DNA from: Chlamydiales bacterium
GTDB lineage: Bacteria > Chlamydiota > Chlamydiia > Chlamydiales > VFKH01
Direction of reading: 5' to 3'
Length of the DNA: 45,328 nucleotides
NCBI GenBank assembly: GCA_031292375.1
Contig: JARLHF010000020.1
Location: 1-45,328 of the forward strand
Under the pieces are notes generated by a model. That model searched no databases. It saw only the letters and a list, made by a program, of their open reading frames with translations, and was not told the origin of the DNA. Positions 31,337 to 41,173 of the stretch are shown in pieces. The translations under genes were made by a program, and so were the position numbers. Numbering within the stretch: position 1 is the first letter of the stretch; each line of letters starts with the position of its first letter.

Positions 31337-32236
31337 TCATTTTTTAAATAGTAAGGAGGCTGTAACAGATAGACCCAAAATGGTGGTAATAACAAAAAGG
31401 GATGTAAGTGTAGGTATGGGATAAAAGTTGCTTAAAAGCATTTTTATGCCAACAAAAGAGAGGATCAATCCAATTCCATAGTGCAGGTAATGAAATAAGG
31501 GAAGAATATGTGCAAGAGCAAAGTAGAGAGCTCGTAAGCCGAGTATAGCAAGAATGTTTGAGGTATAGGCAAGAAAGGGATCTAGTGTGATTGCAAGAAC
31601 TGCTGGTATAGAATCGAGTGCAAAAATTACATCCGTGGATTCAATCATGATAAGGACGATGAAAAGCGGTGTTGCAAGCCATTTTGCATTTTCTTTGATG
31701 AAAAACTTGTCGCCCACATATTCATTTGTAATGGGAATATACCTTCGTATAAACTTTAAAACGGGGTTTTTCTCAATATGGACTTCTTTATCTTTTTTAA
31801 AGAGGATTTTTATGCCAGCTAGTATAATAAAAATGGCTAATAGATAGAGAATAAAGTGAAAGTGTTGAATTAAACTAATGCCTGCAATGATAAACAGGGC
31901 CCTAGAAATAAGAGCCCCCAGAATTCCCCAAAATAAAATTTTATGCTTTAAGGATTCTGGAACTTTGAAGAAAGAAAAAATAACGATAAAAACGAAAATG
32001 TTGTCGATACTTAAAGATTTTTCAACTAAATAAGCTGTAAGAAAAGTGAGGGCTTGTTCTTTTCCCTGCCAAAGATAAATCCCAAGGCAAAAGAGCAAAG
32101 AGAGTGCGATCCAAAATAGCGTCCAATAGCACGCTTCTTTGATGCGCACTTCATGAGGTTTTTTATGAAACACATTCAAGTCTAATACAAGAAGAGCGAT
32201 AACAGCTATATTGAAGATAATGAGTTCTGTCCACAT
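31337..32236 (-). CDS. TerC/Alx-family integral membrane protein
   Basis: The protein has about nine hydrophobic helices in 299 residues. The family signatures are LTAYLVEKSLSIDNIFVFIVIF (E and D in membrane helix), and IMIESTDVIFALDSIPAVLAI, plus FLAYTSNILAILGLRALYF. TerC/Alx proteins are linked to metal (manganese) homeostasis and membrane protein export. An upstream in-frame TTG at 32260 would add eight residues; the ATG at 32236 is chosen as MWTELIIFN begins in the first helix. It diverges from rpoD; the -35 of the rpoD promoter lies just before its start. The stop is six bases from the CoiA-like gene. Confidence 0.9.
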   Translation of the reverse strand: MWTELIIFNIAVIALLVLDLNVFHKKPHEVRIKEACYWTLFWIALSLLFCLGIYLWQGKEQALTFLTAYLVEKSLSIDNIFVFIVIFSFFKVPESLKHKILFWGILGALISRALFIIAGISLIQHFHFILYLLAIFIILAGIKILFKKDKEVHIEKNPVLKFIRRYIPITNEYVGDKFFIKENAKWLATPLFIVLIMIESTDVIFALDSIPAVLAITLDPFLAYTSNILAILGLRALYFALAHILPLFHYLHYGIGLILSFVGIKMLLSNFYPIPTLTSLFVITTILGLSVTASLLFKK

Positions 32237-32253
32237 CAGTTGCTTATGATCCC

Positions 32254-32283
32254 TTGACAAAAAGTGTGTAATTAACAGAATAT
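32254..32283 (+). promoter_or_regulatory. Possible promoter of rpoD
   Basis: A perfect TTGACA at 32254-32259 lies about 90 bases before the rpoD ATG. The -10 is weak: AGAATA or GAATAT after 17-18 bases (about 32277-32283); TATCAT lies at 21 bases. The -35 is seen directly; the promoter call is inference. Confidence 0.35.
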
Positions 32284-32350
32284 CATACCACCGTAGGTCT
32301 ATACAAATTTAAAATCAACAGGGCTTATCCTTCTCAACTTTTAGGAAGAA

Positions 32351-34018
32351 ATGAGTAAAGCAAATTTTAATCATTCTACAATCGACCCTCAAAATCAACA
32401 AAAAGTTGAAGAGCTTGTAGCCCTTGCCAAAGAGCAAGGCTACTTGACTTACGAGGAAATTAATGAAGTTCTGCCCATGTCCTTTGACTCCCCTGAGCAG
32501 ATCGATCAAGTACTCATTTTCTTGAGCGGGATGGACATCCAAGTACTCAACCAAGTTGAAGTAGATCGTCAAAAAGAGCGCAAAAAAGAGGCTAAAGAGC
32601 TTGAAGGTATTGTAAGAAGGGCTGAGGGCACTCCAGACGATCCTGTTAGGATGTATTTGAAGGAGATGGGATCAGTGCCTCTTCTTTCTCGTGAAGAAGA
32701 AGTAGAAATTTCCAAACGTATCGAAAAAGCTCAGATTCAAATCGAACGTATCATTATGCGCTTTCGTTATTCCACAAGAGAAGCTATCTCTATTGGTACA
32801 TTTTTGATACAAAGCAAAGAGCGCTTTGATAAGATCATTGCAGAAAAAGAACTTGAAGACAAACAAGAATTTTTAAAACTTCTTCCCAAATTAGGAATGC
32901 TTTTAAAAGAAGAAGATTCTGTATTGGAAGGGCTTCTTTCTACTCTTTTAAGCCAAAACCTTAAAAAGAGTGAAATTGTAAAAGTACAAGAAGATGTTGA
33001 AAAGTGTCGCATCCGTACTCAAGCCTATCTTCGACGGTTTTGCTTTAGGCACAACATTATCGAAGATTTTGGCGAAGTTATTTTAAGAGCCTATGATCGC
33101 TTTTTACAGCTTGAAAAAGAAATTCGTGATTTAACTCCAAGAGCTGAGAAAAATCGCTTTGCCGCAGCTAAGCTTATGGCTGCAAAAAGAAGGCTTTTAA
33201 AAAGAGAGCTTGCTGCAGGAAGGTCTTTGGATGACTTTAAGAAAGATGTGCGCATGCTTCAACGCTGGATGGACAAGAGCCAAGAAGCAAAAAGAGAGAT
33301 GGTCGAGTCAAACCTTCGTCTTGTCATATCGATAGCAAAAAAATACACGAACAGAGGGCTTTCATTCTTAGACCTTATCCAAGAGGGTAATATGGGTCTT
33401 ATGAAGGCTGTAGAGAAGTTTGAGTATAGAAGAGGATATAAGTTTTCTACTTATGCTACGTGGTGGATTCGTCAAGCAGTTACAAGAGCCATTGCTGATC
33501 AAGCAAGGACTATTCGCATTCCAGTGCACATGATTGAAACAATTAATAAGGTTTTAAGAGGCGCTAAAAAGCTCATGATGGAGACAGGAAGAGAGCCTTC
33601 TCCTGAAGAACTTGCAAATGAGCTTGGTATTACCGCTGAAAGGGTAAGAGAAATTTATAAGATTGCTCAGCATCCGATCTCTCTTCAAGCTGAAGTAGGT
33701 GATGGTGGTGAGAGTCAATTTGGCGATTTCTTAGAAGATACTGGTGTTGAATCACCTGCCGAGGCAACTGGCTACTCGATTTTAAAAGATAAGATAAATG
33801 AAGTTTTAACATCTCTTACAGATAGAGAGCGCACTGTATTGATTCAAAGGTTTGGATTGCTTGATGGTAAGCCAAAAACTCTTGAAGAAGTAGGTGTTGA
33901 GTTTAATGTAACAAGAGAGCGTATTCGTCAAATTGAAGCAAAAGCCCTTCGAAAGATGCGCCATCCTACGCGTTCTAAGCAATTAAAAGCATTTTTAGAT
34001 TTGATCGAAGCTGAGTAG
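32351..34018 (+). CDS. rpoD: RNA polymerase primary sigma factor (sigma-66)
   Basis: The 555-residue protein is a group 1 sigma factor. Region 1.1 is short (residues 10-65, [20 protein letters not shown]). Region 1.2 has [20 protein letters not shown] spacer of about 150 residues (the non-conserved region) follows. Region 2 has [36 protein letters not shown] and [17 protein letters not shown]. Region 3 contains HMIETINKV. Region 4 has [15 protein letters not shown] and the helix-turn-helix [24 protein letters not shown] lies five bases before the ATG. This is the housekeeping sigma of chlamydiae. The helicase gene starts one base after the stop, so they probably share transcripts. Confidence 0.98.
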   Translation: MSKANFNHSTIDPQNQQKVEELVALAKEQGYLTYEEINEVLPMSFDSPEQIDQVLIFLSGMDIQVLNQVEVDRQKERKKEAKELEGIVRRAEGTPDDPVRMYLKEMGSVPLLSREEEVEISKRIEKAQIQIERIIMRFRYSTREAISIGTFLIQSKERFDKIIAEKELEDKQEFLKLLPKLGMLLKEEDSVLEGLLSTLLSQNLKKSEIVKVQEDVEKCRIRTQAYLRRFCFRHNIIEDFGEVILRAYDRFLQLEKEIRDLTPRAEKNRFAAAKLMAAKRRLLKRELAAGRSLDDFKKDVRMLQRWMDKSQEAKREMVESNLRLVISIAKKYTNRGLSFLDLIQEGNMGLMKAVEKFEYRRGYKFSTYATWWIRQAVTRAIADQARTIRIPVHMIETINKVLRGAKKLMMETGREPSPEELANELGITAERVREIYKIAQHPISLQAEVGDGGESQFGDFLEDTGVESPAEATGYSILKDKINEVLTSLTDRERTVLIQRFGLLDGKPKTLEEVGVEFNVTRERIRQIEAKALRKMRHPTRSKQLKAFLDLIEAE

Positions 34019-34019
34019 C

Positions 34020-36254
34020 ATGAATGATTCTGAGGCTATAGAAGGGGGTAAGTCTTCCCTTTCTATAGATAAGCTAGCAACTCTTTCTATCTTACGCCCA
34101 GGTGGTGCGCTTAGTGCTCATATCAAAGGATATGAGGCAAGAAGCGCACAGGTAGAGATGATGGCTGATGTAATCGATGCTTACAATGAGCAGTCGATTG
34201 CACTAATTGAGGCGGGTACTGGGACTGGAAAAAGTGTTGCTTACTTGATGCCAGCGCTTGTGTGGGCTGCAAAGAATCAAGAACGCACAGTTGTTTCTAC
34301 ACATACAATTACTCTTCAAGAGCAGCTTCTTAATAAAGATATTCCCTTTCTTCTTGATGTTTTAAAATTAGATCTTAAGGTTGTTTTAGTAAAGGGTATG
34401 AATAATTATCTCTGTCTTAGAAAACTAGAAGATACTATTCAAGAAAAAGTTTTGCTTCCTATCGAAGAGCAAGAAGAAGTAGATAAATTAGCTCTCTGGA
34501 GAGAATCTTCTCATGGTGGGTCAAAGTCAGAACTTCCCTTTACAGTTTCTTCTGCGACCTGGGAGCATGTTTTAGCAGAGTCAGATGCTTGTAGTCATGC
34601 TGAGTGTCCTCATTACAAAGAATGTTATTTTTTTAAAGCGAGAAGGAATGCTTCGGATGCGCATGTTCTTGTTGTCAATCATCACCTATTATGTGCGGAC
34701 TTATCTAGTCGAAAAGAGTCTATAGGACAGTTAGGAGGAGGGATTTTGCCTCCTTATGAGCATGTGGTAATCGATGAAGCACACCATCTTGAGGATGTAG
34801 CTACAGAGTATTTTGCAAGTCGCATTATTAAGTTTGATTTATTAAAGTTGTTGTCCAGATTGTCTTCTGATAAAAAAGGCCCTACAAGACAAAGTAAGCT
34901 GACTTTTTTATTAGAAAAGCTCCAAGAAGCATTTAGAAAAAATCATGAGCAAATTATATCTATTGTCAATCGAATAGAAATAGACCTTACTGCAGCAAAA
35001 TTGGTGCTTTCACATTTAGTTCAAGATCTATTTCAAGCAGCTTATTATTTTTTTAATCATCTTGGAAGGAGCAAGAGTGAAGAAATAGGAGAAGTTAAGT
35101 GGCGTCTTTATCCTGAGCATTTAGAGCACGCATTTTGGTTGAGTGAAGTGCAGCCTAAGGCGCAAGCATTGGTTATAGATTTAAGGCGCTATATAGATAC
35201 ACTCATCCATTTGGAAAGTGATCTACACGCACTTAAAAATGATAAGCTAAATGAAAAAACAAAGAGCGTGCGTCTTGATATTCAAGGCATTGTATCTAGA
35301 TTAAAAAAAGTTATGCTGGATTTAGAAAAATTTGTTTCTAAAGAGTTTTTTGAAAACCATGTAAAATGGATGGAAATGCGCAGCTTTAGATCTGTGACAA
35401 ACATGTTTCTAGTAGGCGCAGATTTAAATATAGCAAAAGTGTTACAAGAAGCACTTTTTAACCCATTTTCTACGATCGTTCTTTGTAGTGCAACACTTAC
35501 GACGAACAAATCTTTTCATTTTATTAAAAAGCGCTTAGGACTTATTGAAACAGATAAAAAAGTGATAGAAAAAGTATATGACTCGCCCTTCAATTATGCA
35601 GAGCAGGCGTTGTTAGTCATTCCTAAGGACGTTCCTTTTCCAAACGATAAGGATTTTGTTGAAAAGGCATCGGAAATCATTTGGAACGCATTGCAGGCAA
35701 GTCAAGGTCAAGCATTTATTCTTTTTACATCGTTTCAGATGCTGCAGAAGTGTCATGCTTGTCTTAAGGATAGGCTTGTGCAAGCGCGCTACCCCATCTT
35801 TGTTCAAGGAGAAGGGATGCGCAAAGCTATGTTAGATGATTTTAAAAAGACAAAGCACTCAGTTCTTTTTGGTACAGATTCTTTTTGGGAAGGCGTGGAT
35901 GTCGTAGGAGATGCTCTTCGCTGTGTCATTATCATGAAATTGCCCTTCAAAGTGCCCAGTGAGCCGATCATTCAAGCAAGAAGTGAGATGATAGAAAAAG
36001 AAGGTGGAGATCCTTTTATGGATTATTCTGTGCCAAGTGCTATTGTAAAGTTTAAGCAGGGATTTGGAAGGCTTATACGTAATCGCAAAGATAGAGGCTG
36101 CGTTGTTTGTTTAGATGCGCGCCTTTTAAATAAAGCTTATGGCAAGCTTTTTTTGCAGAGCCTGCCTGCTTGTGCTACATGCTTTGAAGAGAGCTCTCTC
36201 ATCCAAGAAAAAATGAAAGCCTTTTACTATAGAAAAAAGGCTAATAACTTTTAG
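34020..36254 (+). CDS. DinG/YoaA-type XPD-family DNA helicase
   Basis: The 744-residue protein is a superfamily 2 helicase with an iron-sulfur cluster. Motif I is IEAGTGTGKSVAYL (about 63-76). TLQEQLL belongs to motif Ia. Four cysteines in the order YLCLRK, then SDAC, AEC and KEC fit the Fe-S site of the XPD family. Motif II is HVVIDEAHHLEDVA. C-terminal motifs are SATLTTNKSF (III), FGTDSFWEGVDVVG (V) and FKQGFGRLIRNRKDRG (VI). It lacks the N-terminal exonuclease domain of Gram-positive DinG and best fits the YoaA/DinG class, which handles damaged or R-loop/replication structures. It overlaps the convergent proS by 14 bases at the 3' end. Confidence 0.92.
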   Translation: MNDSEAIEGGKSSLSIDKLATLSILRPGGALSAHIKGYEARSAQVEMMADVIDAYNEQSIALIEAGTGTGKSVAYLMPALVWAAKNQERTVVSTHTITLQEQLLNKDIPFLLDVLKLDLKVVLVKGMNNYLCLRKLEDTIQEKVLLPIEEQEEVDKLALWRESSHGGSKSELPFTVSSATWEHVLAESDACSHAECPHYKECYFFKARRNASDAHVLVVNHHLLCADLSSRKESIGQLGGGILPPYEHVVIDEAHHLEDVATEYFASRIIKFDLLKLLSRLSSDKKGPTRQSKLTFLLEKLQEAFRKNHEQIISIVNRIEIDLTAAKLVLSHLVQDLFQAAYYFFNHLGRSKSEEIGEVKWRLYPEHLEHAFWLSEVQPKAQALVIDLRRYIDTLIHLESDLHALKNDKLNEKTKSVRLDIQGIVSRLKKVMLDLEKFVSKEFFENHVKWMEMRSFRSVTNMFLVGADLNIAKVLQEALFNPFSTIVLCSATLTTNKSFHFIKKRLGLIETDKKVIEKVYDSPFNYAEQALLVIPKDVPFPNDKDFVEKASEIIWNALQASQGQAFILFTSFQMLQKCHACLKDRLVQARYPIFVQGEGMRKAMLDDFKKTKHSVLFGTDSFWEGVDVVGDALRCVIIMKLPFKVPSEPIIQARSEMIEKEGGDPFMDYSVPSAIVKFKQGFGRLIRNRKDRGCVVCLDARLLNKAYGKLFLQSLPACATCFEESSLIQEKMKAFYYRKKANNF

Positions 36255-37764
36255 CAAAGATAGCATCGAGTGTTGCAGGTTTGCCTGTCAAAATGCAAGT
36301 GCCTGTTGTACCGCTTTGTTTGATGGGTAAACAGCGAATAGAGAGCTTGTGTTCGTCGAGTAGCTTTTCACTTGCTTCATCTTTGCACCATTTTGCAAGA
36401 ACAAATCCGCCATGAATTTCTGGGTTTTCCAGGTTTTTTGGTGTAAAGAAGCGTATGAGTTCTTCAAGAGTAGTAATATCGGTTTTAATGTTTGCATCCC
36501 TTAGTTGAAGGGCTTTTTGGAAGTAGTGATCTTGAATTTCTTGGAGTAATAAAGTTGCAGATTTTCCAATTTGATTGAAGGGTACAGAAGTCTTTTCTTT
36601 ATGTGATTGATCGCGCCTTGCAACCATCATCGTTTGGGCTTCCAAGTCGCGAGGACCTACTTCTATGCGTAAAGGTACCCCCTTTTTTATCCATTCCCAA
36701 TTTTTTTCACCACCGCGCTTATCACGTTTGTCGACAATAACGGAGAGAAATTCGCCATAAAATTTTTCTTTTCTAAGTTCACTGGCAATTCTTTCTGCAT
36801 AAGCAAGGACAGCTTCTTCTAGTTCAGGTTTTGGCACAAAGGGTATGATGACAATTTGCTTGGATGCAATGCGTGGTGGAAGTCTGAGACCATTATCATC
36901 TCCATGACACATGATGAGAGCTCCAATTGTTCTGGTAGTCATTCCCCAGGATGTGGTGTAAGCATGTTGCATGCTTCCTTCTTTGTTGCTAAAGCGAATA
37001 TTTGCAGCTTTTGCAAAGTTTTGGCCTAGATAGTGAGAGGTTCCTGCTTGAAGAGCTTTTCTATCTTGCATCATAGCTTCGACAGTGTAGGTGTTGAGAG
37101 CTCCTGGGAAACGCTCTCCTGGAGATTTCTCTCCGACAATCACGGGTATAGCAAGCACATCTTCTAAAAATGAGCGGTAAACTTCTAGCATGGTGAGTGT
37201 TTCGCAAATAGCCTCATCTTCATTTGCGTGTGCAGTGTGTCCTTCCTGCCATAAGAATTCAGTTGTGCGTAAGAAAATACGTGGACGCATCTCCCAGCGC
37301 ACCACATTGGCCCATTGATTGATTAAAAGAGGTAAGTCTCGATAAGATTCAACCCAGCGAGAAAAAGACTCTCCAATAATTGTCTCAGACGTAGGGCGAA
37401 CGATAAGGGGTTCTTCTAACTCCCCTGCTGGAATGAGTTTTCCATTTTTTTCTTCCAATCTGTGGTGTGTGATTATAGCACACTCTTTGGCAAATCCAGC
37501 AACATGAGAGGCTTCCTTTTCAAGGTAGCTTAAAGGGATAAAGAGTGGAAAATAAGCGTTTTGATGTCCTGTTTCTTTAATGCGTCTATCAAGTTCTTTT
37601 TGTATGTTTTCCCAGATGGCGTAACCCCAAGGCTTTATAACCATACAGCCACGTACGGGGGAGTTTTCTGCCATATCGGCATGTTTAATTATTTGTTGAT
37701 ACCATTCGGGGTAATTTTCATGGCGCTTGGGAGTAATTGCTGTTTGTTCGTCTTCTTTTGTCAT
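36241..37764 (-). CDS. proS: Prolyl-tRNA synthetase, archaeal/eukaryotic type
   Basis: The ATG at 37764 with GAGATG six bases upstream is preferred to the TTG at 37776, giving 507 residues. Class II motifs are VRPTSETIIGESFSRW, FLRTTEFLWQEGHTAH (motif 2) and GDDNGLRLPPRIASKQ (motif 3). Motifs 2 and 3 are close together, lacking the roughly 180-residue editing insertion of the bacterial type. The C-terminus has a zinc-like extension with Cys residues (RCLPIKQSGTTGTCILTG) and ends in the AKSY tyrosine typical of the archaeal/eukaryotic form. It charges tRNA-Pro. Chlamydia has the bacterial type as I recall, so this would be a replacement. Confidence 0.95.
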   Translation of the reverse strand: MTKEDEQTAITPKRHENYPEWYQQIIKHADMAENSPVRGCMVIKPWGYAIWENIQKELDRRIKETGHQNAYFPLFIPLSYLEKEASHVAGFAKECAIITHHRLEEKNGKLIPAGELEEPLIVRPTSETIIGESFSRWVESYRDLPLLINQWANVVRWEMRPRIFLRTTEFLWQEGHTAHANEDEAICETLTMLEVYRSFLEDVLAIPVIVGEKSPGERFPGALNTYTVEAMMQDRKALQAGTSHYLGQNFAKAANIRFSNKEGSMQHAYTTSWGMTTRTIGALIMCHGDDNGLRLPPRIASKQIVIIPFVPKPELEEAVLAYAERIASELRKEKFYGEFLSVIVDKRDKRGGEKNWEWIKKGVPLRIEVGPRDLEAQTMMVARRDQSHKEKTSVPFNQIGKSATLLLQEIQDHYFQKALQLRDANIKTDITTLEELIRFFTPKNLENPEIHGGFVLAKWCKDEASEKLLDEHKLSIRCLPIKQSGTTGTCILTGKPATLDAIFAKSY

Positions 37765-37810
37765 TATACATCTCAATAATAAATGAGGCTATCATAACAA
37801 CTAAAACGAT

Positions 37811-37828
37811 TTATACACAAACAAGTTC
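37811..37828. repeat. Half copy of the dispersed palindromic repeat (copy D)
   Basis: TTATACACAAACAAGTTC equals the left arm of copy C. The right arm is missing; a separate GTTACGCAA/TTGCATAAC inverted pair with one mismatch follows between about 37852 and 37877. Both lie in the 122-base gap between proS and the HEAT-like gene on the minus strand. Confidence 0.5.
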
Positions 37829-37886
37829 TTATTTAACGCATGTTACGCAAGAGCCTATTTTAAAGTTTTTGCATAACAAACATGAG

Positions 37887-38816
37887 TTATTTAAGAAGAG
37901 TGTTGTCTTTCCAAGAGCGGATGATCATTTTCATCTCATAAGTTAAATCATCTGAGAAGATAGGATCGGAAGAGAGGTTTTTAAAGATAGTTCTTTCTTC
38001 TTGTGCCTTGAGCCCTTCACACATTAGGATAAGGTAGGTTGCAAGCTGTGGATGCGCTACAATTGAATGGGCTTGCAGCTGTTGTAGTGCTAGAGGGGCA
38101 ATCTCTTCATCCTCTGAAAAATAGGTGAGAGCCATAGCAGCTTTTTCATTGTCAAGAGTAATAGGACGGGAAATAAGTGCTTGGATAAGAAAGTTTTTTG
38201 CAGAGGCTCCTATATTTTTAAGAGCTTCGAGTATAGCTTCTTCAATAAAGAACCCTTCCCTTCCAAGAGTTTCAAAAAGGGGGATGATGGCTGATTCATG
38301 ACCGATTTTCCCAAGGGCAATTGCAGCAAGTTCTGGGCCATAGCCATATCCTGGGAAAAGAGGATCTAGGAATTCTTCTGTTGTCAGTAAATTAATAAGG
38401 CCAGGTAGCATGGAAGAACCCTCTTTTACTATGGCCGCAACTTCTTTTTCTGGAATTTCTTCTTCTGATAGGATAAGGTCTGCAATTAGTTTTAAATGGG
38501 AGTTTTCGCTTGTTTCTGTTTCATATAGATCTCTAAGTTGCTTGTATGCAGTTTTTGCTCTAGCAACGCTTTCTGCATCTTTTCCAGAGAGCAATAGAGG
38601 GCTTAAATTTTGCTGCCCTATCTCTTCTGCGTGGGCAAGATAGGAAATGCGCTCTAAAGGTATTTCTACAAGAGCTCCTTTTCCTTCTTGCGCATAGTAG
38701 TCGATCATAAATGAGAATTTACCACTAAAGTGAGCGTCTCTATGCATCAAGATGGTGCAATCGATGTCATCTGCTAAAGGATAGCTGTCAAATAAAATAG
38801 CGTTGTCGTCGTTCAT
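37887..38816 (-). CDS. HEAT-like repeat protein of unknown function
   Basis: The 309-residue protein has no signal peptide. The first 80 residues carry beta-like segments (CTILMHRDAHFSGKFSFMID). From about 125 to 290 there are helical pairs typical of HEAT repeats, such as YGYGPELAAIALGKIGHESAIIP and FFIEEAILEALKNIGASAKNF. The latter phrasing (x-x-A-I-x-A-L-x-x-I-G) is diagnostic of the PBS/HEAT type. Role unknown; such proteins often bind other proteins. Its ATG overlaps the lipA stop as ATGA, so it is translated with lipA. Synteny with Chlamydia suggests it may stand where CT556 does, though similarity was not established. Confidence 0.8.
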   Translation of the reverse strand: MNDDNAILFDSYPLADDIDCTILMHRDAHFSGKFSFMIDYYAQEGKGALVEIPLERISYLAHAEEIGQQNLSPLLLSGKDAESVARAKTAYKQLRDLYETETSENSHLKLIADLILSEEEIPEKEVAAIVKEGSSMLPGLINLLTTEEFLDPLFPGYGYGPELAAIALGKIGHESAIIPLFETLGREGFFIEEAILEALKNIGASAKNFLIQALISRPITLDNEKAAMALTYFSEDEEIAPLALQQLQAHSIVAHPQLATYLILMCEGLKAQEERTIFKNLSSDPIFSDDLTYEMKMIIRSWKDNTLLK

Positions 38817-39742
38817 GAGTTTTTAATTTTGTTGAAAAATTCAGATGCGTTGTAACTAGAGCGAACAAATGGTCCTGAATAGATATGAGGAATGCCTATT
38901 TGATGGCCATACTCTTCATAGTGTTTAAATTGTTCTGGTGTAACAAAAGATTTGACTAAAAGTTTTTTCTTGTCTGGTTGAAGGTATTGCCCGATTGTAA
39001 CGATAGAGCAGCCTGCATGCTTTAAATCTAAAAGAGTTTCTTTTACCTGTTCCTCTGTCTCTCCAAGACCTACCATGATGCCAGATTTTACATGTATCGA
39101 TGGATCTTTTATTTTAACATAGGAAAGAAGAGTAAGAGTTCTTTCATAACTTGCTTTATGGCGCACTCTTGGTGTTAATTCTTTTACAGTTTCAATGTTA
39201 TGGTTGTAAATTTCTGGCTTTGCTTCAATTACAGTGTCAATAGCTGTATAGTTGAGAGAAAAATCGGATGTAAGAACTTCAATACTAGTATCAAGGCAGG
39301 TATTTCTTACTTCTTTCATGATAGCAACAAGATGGTGAGCTCCCCCATCTGGAAGATCATCTCTTGCAACCATTGTGATGACTACGTGTTTAAGGCCAAG
39401 TTCTTTTATAGAAAGAGCAATTCTTGTGGGCTCTTCTGGATCGAGTGGTTTGGGAGCCTTTGAAAAGTCAATATCGCAAAAGCCGCAATTTCTTGTGCAC
39501 TCTTTACCCATAGCAAGAAAAGTAGCTGTCTTTTTTGACCAGCACTCAATTAAGTTAGGACATTTTGCTTCTTCGCAAACGGTATGAAGGCGGTGTTTTG
39601 TGAGTACGAGACCCGTTGTTGCAAGAGAGCCTCCCTTTGGCAGTTTTCTATGCAACCAAGAGGGAAATCTTCCAGGTCCAACGACACTTTCTTCTTCTTT
39701 TTTTTCTGTATGTGAGGGCAAAACATTTAATTTATGTTTCAT
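38813..39742 (-). CDS. lipA: Lipoyl synthase
   Basis: This radical-SAM enzyme inserts two sulfurs into octanoyl chains on E2 and GcvH proteins. The 309-residue length is normal. The auxiliary cluster uses the CEEAKCPNLIEC cysteines, and the SAM cluster uses CTRNCGFCDI (CxxxCxxC). DLPDGGAHH and NHNIETVKEL are conserved catalytic segments. RSSYNASEFF near the end carries the conserved serine (RSSY) ligand. LpdA lies six bases upstream, as at CT557-CT558 in Chlamydia; both serve 2-oxoacid dehydrogenases. No lipB or lplA is in the window. Confidence 0.97.
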   Translation of the reverse strand: MKHKLNVLPSHTEKKEEESVVGPGRFPSWLHRKLPKGGSLATTGLVLTKHRLHTVCEEAKCPNLIECWSKKTATFLAMGKECTRNCGFCDIDFSKAPKPLDPEEPTRIALSIKELGLKHVVITMVARDDLPDGGAHHLVAIMKEVRNTCLDTSIEVLTSDFSLNYTAIDTVIEAKPEIYNHNIETVKELTPRVRHKASYERTLTLLSYVKIKDPSIHVKSGIMVGLGETEEQVKETLLDLKHAGCSIVTIGQYLQPDKKKLLVKSFVTPEQFKHYEEYGHQIGIPHIYSGPFVRSSYNASEFFNKIKNS

Positions 39743-39748
39743 AAGACT

Positions 39749-41173
39749 TTAAACCGAAGCCTTTTTTTGAGGTGGAAAATGAATAGGTGTTCCCGTTGCA
39801 ATAAGAGCTGCTTCCAACCAGCTTTCTGCTGTTGTTGGATGCGCATGGATAGTTTCTGTAATGCTTTCGAGAGTAAGTTCATTTTGAATTGCAAGAACCA
39901 TGGGAGCAATTAAAATAGATGCTTCATGACCTATGACTTGGGCACCTAAGATACGGCCTGTTTTCTCTTCAAAAACAAGTTGCGAAAATCCTTCTGTATG
40001 TATGCTTGCAATAGACTTTCCAAGTGCTTGGAAAGGAAATTTTGAAGAGTTTGCTTTAAAGCCCATTTCAATGGCTTTTTCAAGGGTAAGACCAACGGTT
40101 GCAATTTCTGGATTTGTAAAAATTACATTGGGAACCGCTTCATAATGCATTTCTGTTTTTTTCCCAATAGCATTTGCTGCAGCGACAATACCTTGATGAG
40201 AGGCTACGTGTGCAAGCATTACTTTTGCTGTAATATCGCCTATTGCAAATATATGCGGAACGCTTGTTTGCATATGTTTATTCACAGGAATGGCTCCATT
40301 ATCTTCTACCATAACACCTGCCTTTTCAAGGCCGATACCATAAGTATTAAGGGATCTTCCAACGGCAACAAGGGCCATATCTGCGTGAATAGGCTCTTTA
40401 GAATCTAGCGTTACTGTAACACCCTCATGCGTGGTATCGATACCTTTGACAGTTACTTGCGTATGGAATTGAATCCCTTTTTTTGCAAATAGAGCGCTTA
40501 AATTACTTGCAACTGATTTGTCTTCTAGGGGTAAAAGGGATTGAAGAGCTTCTAATATAACAACTTCTACTCCAAGTTCTGCAAAAAGAGAGGCAAATTC
40601 ACAGCCTATGACACCACCACCCACGATAACTAATTTTTTTGGTAGGGAAGTAAGTTCTAAAATAGAGGTGGAATCATGAATTTTTTTATGGTCAAAGGGA
40701 AAGGCTTTAATATTTTTAGGAGAAGATCCTGTTGCTATGATGATCTGTTCTGCTTCAATAATTTCATTATTTTGCCCGGATACTTTGATTTCGTGAGGAG
40801 AAATAAAGGAGCCTGTTCCCCTAATAATGGTTACTTTGTGAGAGGTAATAAGACCTTCTAGACTTTTTTTTATTTTTGCTACAATTTCATTTTTTCGTGC
40901 ATTCATAGCCGCATAATCAAAAGTTATAGAGCCAACATGGATGCCAAATTTTTCTGCGTTGCGAACTTGATGAAGGACATCTGCACTTGCAAGAAGAGTT
41001 TTTGTTGGAATGCATCCCCAATTTAGGCAAGTACCTCCCACGTGTTCTTTTTCGATAAGTGCAACGGAAGCGCCACTTGCTGCTGCGCGGATAGCTGCAA
41101 CGTAGCCGCCCGGACCACCACCAATGATTGCAACTTTAAATTTTCTTTTTGTCTCCACTGCTTTTTCCTCCAT
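39749..41173 (-). CDS. lpdA: Dihydrolipoamide dehydrogenase
   Basis: The flavoprotein re-oxidises dihydrolipoamide in 2-oxoacid dehydrogenase complexes. FAD-binding AIIGGGPGGYVAAIRAA is at about 15-31 from the chosen start. The redox disulfide is GGTCLNWGCIPTK. The NAD site is IVGGGVIGCEFASLFAELG. FAIGDITA is the second FAD contact. The catalytic His-Glu pair is in HAHPTTAESW. The ATG at 41173 gives about 474 residues, the family norm. The upstream ATG at 41248 would add a stretch coding in another frame for the lipoprotein. The first 38 bases overlap that gene's end, so the three minus-strand genes are close-packed. Confidence 0.96.
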   Translation of the reverse strand: MEEKAVETKRKFKVAIIGGGPGGYVAAIRAAASGASVALIEKEHVGGTCLNWGCIPTKTLLASADVLHQVRNAEKFGIHVGSITFDYAAMNARKNEIVAKIKKSLEGLITSHKVTIIRGTGSFISPHEIKVSGQNNEIIEAEQIIIATGSSPKNIKAFPFDHKKIHDSTSILELTSLPKKLVIVGGGVIGCEFASLFAELGVEVVILEALQSLLPLEDKSVASNLSALFAKKGIQFHTQVTVKGIDTTHEGVTVTLDSKEPIHADMALVAVGRSLNTYGIGLEKAGVMVEDNGAIPVNKHMQTSVPHIFAIGDITAKVMLAHVASHQGIVAAANAIGKKTEMHYEAVPNVIFTNPEIATVGLTLEKAIEMGFKANSSKFPFQALGKSIASIHTEGFSQLVFEEKTGRILGAQVIGHEASILIAPMVLAIQNELTLESITETIHAHPTTAESWLEAALIATGTPIHFPPQKKASV

